Origin: Gelria sp.
GTDB taxonomy: Bacteria; Bacillota; Syntrophomonadia; Syntrophomonadales; Syntrophomonadaceae
Length of the DNA stretch: 10,470 bases
Assembly: GCA_012839665.1 (NCBI GenBank)
Contig: DUMX01000020.1
Location: 1 to 10,470, forward strand
Direction: 5' to 3'
Of the stretch, positions 6,371 to 10,470 are shown in pieces (positions within the stretch are counted from its first letter, which is position 1; each line of letters opens with the position of its first letter). Under the pieces are notes generated by a model. It was not told where the DNA came from. It did not search any database and saw only the letters and a program-made list of their open reading frames with translations. The position numbers and the translations under genes are program-made.

Positions 6371-6531
6371 AATTCAGAATTGAGAATTGAGAATTAAGAA
6401 TTATCGTTGAAATTCAACTTCTACACTACATCCTTCGCCTACTACTGATGTCCTCGCCGGTCACAATTAAGGGTACGGCTACCAGGTTTGTGCAAAGAAA
6501 TACATTAGCATTTCTACCTTAATTCTCAATT
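6371..6531. repeat. MITE-like non-coding repeat element between folE and rluB
   Basis: The left end is four tandem 7-mers of pattern AATTNAG (6371-6398). The right end, CTTAATTCTCAATT at 6518-6531, is the exact inverse of 6385-6398, giving a 14-bp inverted repeat about 120 nt apart. AATATA flanks both sides (6363-6368 and 6532-6537) and could be a target-site duplication, although such an AT-rich hexamer may arise by chance. Inside are a small palindrome, GTTGAA-A-TTCAAC (6406-6418), and a hairpin, AGAAAT/ATTTCT (6496-6515). It has no open reading frame. A second heptamer tract of the same family lies at 10293-10320. Confidence 0.45.
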
Positions 6532-6584
6532 AATATAATGCCTTATTTTATTACATTTATCAAAAGGGGAAAACTATATTACAA

Positions 6585-6615
6585 TTGAATTACTAAAGAA
6601 AAGAGTAAATATAAT
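6585..6615 (+). promoter_or_regulatory. Candidate promoter for rluB-cobO-cobT
   Basis: A perfect -10, TATAAT, at 6610-6615 is preceded by TTGAAT at 6585-6590 (4 of 6), but with a long 19-nt spacer. The start would be near 6622, leaving only about 12 nt before the TTG start codon. It is the best candidate in this AT-rich stretch, but AT-rich DNA makes a chance -10 likely. Confidence 0.35.
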
Positions 6616-6633
6616 ATAAAAGTAGGGAAAAAT

Positions 6634-7356
6634 TTGAGATTGGCAAAATATATGGCGGAAGCTGGGGTTGCCTCCCGACGTAAAGCAGAAAAATTAATTA
6701 TGCAGGGGCGAGTAAAGGTTAACGGACTGCCGGTAAAAGAAAAGGGCTACATAATTAATCCTGAAGCGGACAGGATTGAATTTGATGGGCGTATTCTTAC
6801 TAGAGAAGAAAAGGTTTATATCTTACTAAACAAGCCCGCAGGCTATGTAAGCAGTGTTGTTGACCATCGGGGGCGACCTACAGTGGTTGACCTGATAAAA
6901 GACATTGATTTAAGAGTATATCCGGTAGGTAGACTGGATTTAGATACTGAAGGACTTCTTTTGTTGAGTAATGACGGCGATTTTACTAACCTGATGATTC
7001 ATCCCCGTTATGAAATACCTAAAACTTATCAGGTTTTGGTAGCAGGTAAGCCTGAAGCAGATTCATTGCAGATGCTGCGGGAGGGCATAGAACTAGAAGA
7101 TGGTATTACAGCACCGGCGCAGGCAGATATTATAGAAACTTATGAAGATAAAACTCGGTTACAAATAAGAATTCATGAAGGCAGAAAAAGACAGGTAAAA
7201 AGAATGTGTCTGGCTATTGGGCACCCTGTTATTAGCCTTAAAAGAACTGCCTTCGGTTTTTTAACTTTACAGGGGGTATCTCCAGGTGAATACCGCTTTC
7301 TAACTCCCGGGGAAGTGAATAAACTAAAACAACAGGCCTGGTCTGAACAGGAGTGA
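6634..7356 (+). CDS. rluB: 23S rRNA pseudouridine synthase, RluB family
   Basis: Isomerises a uridine in 23S rRNA (U2605 by E. coli RluB numbering) to pseudouridine; it belongs to the RsuA/RluB/E/F group. It is 240 aa. An N-terminal S4 RNA-binding domain spans about 1-48 (RLAKYMAEAGVASRRKAEKL). The catalytic domain begins near 63 (ILLNKPAGYVSS) and holds GRLDLDTEGLLLLSNDGDF (99-117) with catalytic D102. HEGRKRQVKRM near 180-190 is the usual C-terminal signature. The start is TTG at 6634, giving MRLAKYMAEAG, which aligns with the family's normal N-terminus; a weak AGGG at 6624-6627 is the only ribosome site. In Bacillus rluB follows spmB; here it instead leads cobO and cobT. Confidence 0.94.
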   Translation: MRLAKYMAEAGVASRRKAEKLIMQGRVKVNGLPVKEKGYIINPEADRIEFDGRILTREEKVYILLNKPAGYVSSVVDHRGRPTVVDLIKDIDLRVYPVGRLDLDTEGLLLLSNDGDFTNLMIHPRYEIPKTYQVLVAGKPEADSLQMLREGIELEDGITAPAQADIIETYEDKTRLQIRIHEGRKRQVKRMCLAIGHPVISLKRTAFGFLTLQGVSPGEYRFLTPGEVNKLKQQAWSEQE

Positions 7357-7363
7357 AGGGGTA

Positions 7364-7918
7364 ATGGTTTTAATATTTACCGGCGATGGAAAAGGAAAAA
7401 CCAGCAGTGCTGCAGGGATTGCCCTGCGTGCCTGGGGACAGGGTAAGCGGGTTTTATTTATCAGTTTCTTAAAAGGTAGTAATATTACTGGTGAGTACAA
7501 AGCTATCAAAAGTCTTAACGACCCTGATTTTCAGGTATACACCTTTGGTCGCCAATGTCCTTACCCGGGCGCAGAATGCTGTCCGGGGAAGCAGGAGTGT
7601 ATAATTCGGGCTGACAATGTAAGTGAGCAAGATTATGCGCAGGTTAGATTGGGGTTGAACAGAGTGCAGAGTGAAATGGAAGCAGGATGGGATTTGATTA
7701 TAATGGATGAAATAATTAATGTGTTTAACCTTTTTCAGTCGTACCGGAAAGAAATTTTAGAGATTCTTGACCAGAGAGATATTAATAGTGATTTAATTTT
7801 GACTGGCAGAAGCTCTCCACCGGAACTTAATTCCAGAGCTGATCTGGTCAGTGAAATAATTGCATTAAAACATCCTTATCAATCAGGGATGATGGCCAAA
7901 AGGGGTATAGATTATTAA
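7364..7918 (+). CDS. cobO: Cob(I)alamin / cob(I)yrinate adenosyltransferase (CobA/BtuR type)
   Basis: Transfers the adenosyl group of ATP to reduced Co(I) corrinoid to make adenosylcobalamin; a cytosolic P-loop enzyme. It is 184 aa, within the family range. Seen: the P-loop TGDGKGKT (6-13) very close to the N-terminus, SFLKG (34-38), IIMDEI (112-117), LTGR near 145-148, and a C-terminal GIDY. Residues 65-79 hold four cysteines (C65, C72, C73, C79), not part of the canonical catalytic set and possibly a metal or Fe-S site; that is inference. It lies 7 nt after the rluB stop and overlaps cobT by one base, so the three form an operon. AGGAG at 7349-7353, within the end of rluB, is about 10 nt from the ATG. 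No cobalamin riboswitch fits in the gap. Confidence 0.9.
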   Translation: MVLIFTGDGKGKTSSAAGIALRAWGQGKRVLFISFLKGSNITGEYKAIKSLNDPDFQVYTFGRQCPYPGAECCPGKQECIIRADNVSEQDYAQVRLGLNRVQSEMEAGWDLIIMDEIINVFNLFQSYRKEILEILDQRDINSDLILTGRSSPPELNSRADLVSEIIALKHPYQSGMMAKRGIDY

Positions 7919-8832
7919 TGCTTGAAAATATATCCAGACGTGTTGCTACAGGCCGCCTGGCTTATTGGTACGAAAAACTGAAGAAACTGGCGGGCCAGGA
8001 TTTACAGAGCATTTTAATTATTTTTGCGGCTGATAATGGTATAAGTGTTGAATATTGCAGTACATATAAACCTATGCAGTCGGCTCTAATTGTACAGGAG
8101 CATTTGCATGGGCAATCACCAACCAGCAAATTGTTAAAAGCCATGGAAATTCGAGAAATAATTGTAGATGTAGGATTGGCAACTCCAGTAAATGATGTCC
8201 GCATATTAAATCGCAATGTTTGCAGGGGAAGCCGTAATTTTCTACAGGAAGATGCCTTGAAAAAAGAAGAGGTAACCGGGGCTATACAAACAGGTGCAAA
8301 ACTATGGGATGAAATTTCCTGCTCTGATTTTGATATAATAGCAATAGGAGAAATTGGAATATCTAACACTCTTTGTGCAGCAGCTATAGCAAGTGCTGTA
8401 AGCGGTTTACATCCGGACCTTCTTACCGGGAAAGGCTCCGGTGATAGTAAAGTAATAGCTGAAAAAGTCGATATTATATGCAAAGGCTTGGACCTACGGA
8501 GGCCTGATGCAACTAATATCGTAGATATCCTAACCAGGTTTGGAGGATTAGAGATAGCTGCTTTGACCGGATTTATATCTCAAGCCCGGAAGAAAAAAAC
8601 CCTGCTAATGCTCGATGGTTATGTTACTTCAGTAGCCGCTTTATTAGCAAGTATTACTGAGCCCGAGGTGGTTGAATACCTGCTTGCTCCCAGCTTATCG
8701 GTTGAGACCGGACATCAGTTTATACTGGATAAGTTGGGGCTGGATTTCTTATTTAACATGGATATTAACTACGGTGAAGGGCTGGCAGCAGTTTTAGGCT
8801 TATATTTAGCCCGGTTAATTACCAAACTTTAA
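7918..8832 (+). CDS. cobT: Nicotinate-nucleotide-dimethylbenzimidazole phosphoribosyltransferase (CobT), short form
   Basis: CobT makes alpha-ribazole phosphate from a lower-ligand base and nicotinate mononucleotide for the cobamide nucleotide loop. The 304-aa product is shorter than typical CobT (about 350 aa): the N-terminal 'KPPGSLGRLE' stretch is mostly lost, leaving only a TGRL remnant (11-14). Retained are FAADNG (36-41, usually AADHG), DVGL (84-87), GEIGISNT (144-151), FGGLEIAALTG (208-218), LDGYVTS (232-238), SVETGH (261-266) and the GEG at 286-288, with E287 matching the catalytic glutamate of Salmonella CobT. The His-to-Asn change at 40 and short N-terminus could mean altered base choice. 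Its ATG overlaps the cobO stop (TAATG), implying coupling. No cobS or cobU is in the window. Confidence 0.87.
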   Translation: MLENISRRVATGRLAYWYEKLKKLAGQDLQSILIIFAADNGISVEYCSTYKPMQSALIVQEHLHGQSPTSKLLKAMEIREIIVDVGLATPVNDVRILNRNVCRGSRNFLQEDALKKEEVTGAIQTGAKLWDEISCSDFDIIAIGEIGISNTLCAAAIASAVSGLHPDLLTGKGSGDSKVIAEKVDIICKGLDLRRPDATNIVDILTRFGGLEIAALTGFISQARKKKTLLMLDGYVTSVAALLASITEPEVVEYLLAPSLSVETGHQFILDKLGLDFLFNMDINYGEGLAAVLGLYLARLITKL

Positions 8833-8909
8833 CTATAATTCGAAACTTTCATACGAGTTAGAGGCAGTGAAACCATAAATTATAGAAGTAATAGATGGGG
8901 GAGAGTCGA

Positions 8910-9341
8910 TTGAACGGATTAAGGCTGAGAGTTCGCTTCGATTATCTTGGTCGGGTGAGGGAAAAGAAGCTTTTCGGTAATAAAGGAAGCGAAGAACTGG
9001 CGGAAGAAATCAGGCAGCATAAAGTATCCCAAATTCGTAATGTACCTTTACAGGGAATACATATTGAGGACATTGATATGAGTCAGGAAATATACTCGGT
9101 TATAGATGAAATAACAAGCCGGCGTTTATGTTATGCACCGGTTATTATAACGTTTGCGGCGGATACTCTAGAGGATGTAGTACGTTTTATCATGAAAGAG
9201 GAATTTCGTACCATTGAAATACTCCAGCCTGAACAAATGGAAATATCTCGTATAGAGTTAGAAAGACTACTTCTGCGTATTAATGATGAGCTTATTAACT
9301 ATCGGGATTACCTGGAGCGAAAGATAGACACCTGGAAATAG
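8910..9341 (+). CDS. Unrecognised conserved-looking 143-aa protein
   Basis: I do not recognise this family. From the TTG at 8910 it is 143 aa, charged, with no signal peptide or membrane helix. It begins with an Arg-rich strand-like segment (RLRVRFDYLGRVREKK). A middle stretch, APVIITFAADTLEDVVRFIM, suggests a strand-helix pair, and the last 35 residues form a charged helix with possible coiled-coil character. I prefer TTG 8910 to the upstream in-frame ATG at 8895: the G-rich GGGGGAG at 8897-8903 sits 6 nt before 8910 but inside the codons after 8895, which itself lacks a good ribosome site. It follows cobT by 77 nt and precedes the HDOD gene by 19 nt, so pairing with the HDOD protein is the main clue to its role. 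Confidence 0.8.
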   Translation: MNGLRLRVRFDYLGRVREKKLFGNKGSEELAEEIRQHKVSQIRNVPLQGIHIEDIDMSQEIYSVIDEITSRRLCYAPVIITFAADTLEDVVRFIMKEEFRTIEILQPEQMEISRIELERLLLRINDELINYRDYLERKIDTWK

Positions 9342-9360
9342 AATAAGAGGGGGTGAGGAA

Positions 9361-10212
9361 ATGGGCAAAATTAGTTTGCAATCTATCGTGGAGGCAGTTA
9401 ATGATCTACCGGCATTACCCCAGGTGGTAGTGAAGGTTATAAAATTAACCGAGGATCCTGATTCGACAGCCCAGGATATTAATTATGTTCTTAACCAGGA
9501 CCAAGTTATAACCGCTAGAGTGTTAAAGATGGCTAACTCTGCTTTCTATGGATTCCCCCGTCGGATTGGTAGTGTTACTGATGCTATTATTCGTTTGGGT
9601 TTTCGAACTTTACGCAGTATCGTCATGGCGGCTTCAGTAAGTGATATATTGAGCGAAGAAATGGAAGGTTATGCCCTGGGATATGGGGAGTTATGGCGTC
9701 ATTCCCAGTGTACTGCTATGGCTGCCCGGTTAATTGCGCGTAAATCAAAGTTCGCTTTTCTCGATGTAGCTTATACTGCCGCTCTATTACATGATATTGG
9801 TAAGGTAATTCTCAACAATACTATGAAAGAAACTTATCGCGAGGTCGTAGCCCACGTAACTAAAGATAACATATCCTTTATAGAGGCTGAAAATAAAGTT
9901 TTGGGGTTCAACCATGCTGAGGTAGGGGCTCGAGTTGCAGAGAAATGGAACCTACCCCCGGAAACGGTGGAAGCTATTCAATTTCACCACAGTCCCGAAG
10001 ATGCCCAGGTCAATCCTCGTCTTACTGCTATAGTTCATTTAGCCGATGCAATTTGTGTATCCATGGGTATCGGTATGGGGATTGATGGCCTGCTTTATCC
10101 CATATCAGGAGAAGCCCTTGAATTACTTGGTTTGGATGAGTTGGAAATTGAAAATATTATATCCGAACTGGTAGATACTTTTGCGGACCAGCAGATTTTT
10201 GAACTAAAATAG
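9361..10212 (+). CDS. HDOD-domain signalling protein
   Basis: A single-domain cytosolic protein of 283 aa in the HDOD family (HD-related output domain), found in signalling, motility and stress or developmental control. The N-terminal half has the typical opening LPALPQVVVKVIKL (16-29), then DQVITARVLKMANSAFYG (47-64). The C-terminal half retains an HD-type constellation: H114, H144-D145 in ALLHDIGKVI, H185, H209-H210 and D229 in VHLADAI. Many HDOD proteins have lost metal ligands, so full retention leaves phosphohydrolase activity possible. It lacks the GYP motif of c-di-GMP phosphodiesterases (FHHSPEDA instead of HHE...GYP). GGTGAGG upstream at about 9352-9358 serves as ribosome site. It probably shares a transcript with the preceding unknown gene. 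No clear terminator follows. Confidence 0.93.
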   Translation: MGKISLQSIVEAVNDLPALPQVVVKVIKLTEDPDSTAQDINYVLNQDQVITARVLKMANSAFYGFPRRIGSVTDAIIRLGFRTLRSIVMAASVSDILSEEMEGYALGYGELWRHSQCTAMAARLIARKSKFAFLDVAYTAALLHDIGKVILNNTMKETYREVVAHVTKDNISFIEAENKVLGFNHAEVGARVAEKWNLPPETVEAIQFHHSPEDAQVNPRLTAIVHLADAICVSMGIGMGIDGLLYPISGEALELLGLDELEIENIISELVDTFADQQIFELK

Positions 10213-10292
10213 GATTTTATATACCTAACACCCGCTAGTAAACAAATAGTAATAGCCTTAAACTGGGGAATCCTGTTGTATCTTTCCATGCA

Positions 10293-10320
10293 AATTTTTA
10301 ATTTTTAATTCTTAATTTCT
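10293..10320. repeat. Second heptamer tract (AATTNTT/AATTTCT, four units)
   Basis: Four contiguous 7-mers, AATTTTT, AATTTTT, AATTCTT and AATTTCT, followed by TAATTAAT. On the opposite strand (AATTCTT)n is the same repeat as (AATTAAG)n at 6371-6398, so this is the same family in inverted orientation. I see no matching inverted end before the window stops at 10470. The 258 bases after the HDOD gene hold no other supported gene. Confidence 0.45.
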
Positions 10321-10429
10321 TAATTAATATTTCACATGCCCTCCTATGCCCATGTTATCGGGACTCTTACCGGATTTTATCCCCGCCTTATTTCGACTAA
10401 AAAACCAGATTAACTAAAAAATAGTATCT

Positions 10430-10458
10430 ATTATCTGAATATTCTTGTTGCTTTTCAA
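10430..10458 (-). promoter_or_regulatory. Candidate sigma-A promoter firing leftwards into non-coding DNA
   Basis: On the minus strand TTGAAA (complement of 10453-10458; 5 of 6) and GATAAT (complement of 10430-10435; 5 of 6) are 17 nt apart. The transcript would start near 10423 and run towards the HDOD gene through DNA with no credible ORF, so an antisense or small RNA is conceivable. The region is AT-rich and a chance match is possible. Confidence 0.3.
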
Positions 10459-10470
10459 ATCTGACTGTTA

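Noticed and set aside
6404..6517. THF riboswitch upstream of folE on the minus strand
   Set aside because: The interval is explained better as the interior of a repeat element; no riboswitch core motifs were seen.
7357..7363. Cobalamin riboswitch before cobO
   Set aside because: Only 7 nt separate rluB and cobO, and no B12-box-like sequence was seen upstream of rluB.
7962..8483. 173-codon minus-strand ORF inside cobT
   Set aside because: It lies entirely within a recognisable CobT reading frame and its translation is low-complexity Ser/Ile/Ala-rich; a shadow.
10095..10289. 64-codon minus-strand ORF over the end of the HDOD gene
   Set aside because: It overlaps the HDOD 3' coding region, lacks a good ribosome site and ends within that gene; a shadow frame.
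1..10470. CRISPR array, tRNA, rRNA, transposase or prophage genes
   Set aside because: No repeat-spacer pattern, cloverleaf, rRNA signature or mobile-element protein was recognised on either strand.

Overview
The window reads as ordinary chromosome from an endospore-forming, strictly anaerobic-type Firmicute. Adjacent spmA and spmB, preceded by what looks like the tail of a GerW/YtfJ sporulation protein, are the diagnostic genes. A full-length formate-tetrahydrofolate ligase and B12-handling genes suit a clostridial one-carbon lifestyle. The mix (beta-oxidation-type crotonase, Fhs, B12 genes, moderate G+C) resembles Syntrophomonadaceae-like Clostridia, but that placement is an impression. I see no phage, IS transposase, CRISPR, tRNA or rRNA gene.

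Layout. 1-159 is the 3' end of a ytfJ-like gene, followed by two hairpins, the second (311-346) a strong terminator. A candidate sigma-E promoter overlaps that terminator's T-tract and leads to spmA-spmB (394-1524), which abut. Convergent to them is a TetR-family regulator (1554-2171, minus), divergent from a crotonase-family gene (2416-3237). Their intergenic region holds an exact consensus sigma-A promoter and, just downstream of its start point, a 22-bp palindrome with perfect 9-bp arms, a likely operator. A 38-codon reading frame disrupted by one base in an A6 run (3296-3413) lies before fhs (3458-5125), which ends in a textbook terminator. Next come a two-domain DUF1540 cysteine protein (5303-5665), a perfect 15-bp inverted repeat that can terminate both this gene and the convergent folE, and folE itself (5784-6350, minus).

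The folE-rluB gap (6351-6633) carries four tandem heptamers and a 14-bp inverted repeat that together look like a small non-coding repeat element. The right-hand block is rluB-cobO-cobT, tightly packed (7-nt gap, then a TAATG overlap), then an unrecognised 143-aa protein and an HDOD-domain signalling protein (9361-10212). The last 258 bases hold a second heptamer tract and a possible minus-strand promoter but no credible gene.

Functionally the genes fall into spore maturation (ytfJ, spmA, spmB), acyl-CoA metabolism under TetR control, one-carbon/folate supply (fhs, folE), RNA modification (rluB), corrinoid completion (cobO, cobT), and signalling (HDOD). In Bacillus-type genomes rluB directly follows spmB; here about 5 kb of metabolic genes separate them, which suggests insertion or rearrangement inside an ancestral cluster. 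No obviously new multi-gene system is present. The items best worth following are the TetR/crotonase control region, the frameshifted small ORF before fhs, the shortened CobT, and the heptamer-repeat element.
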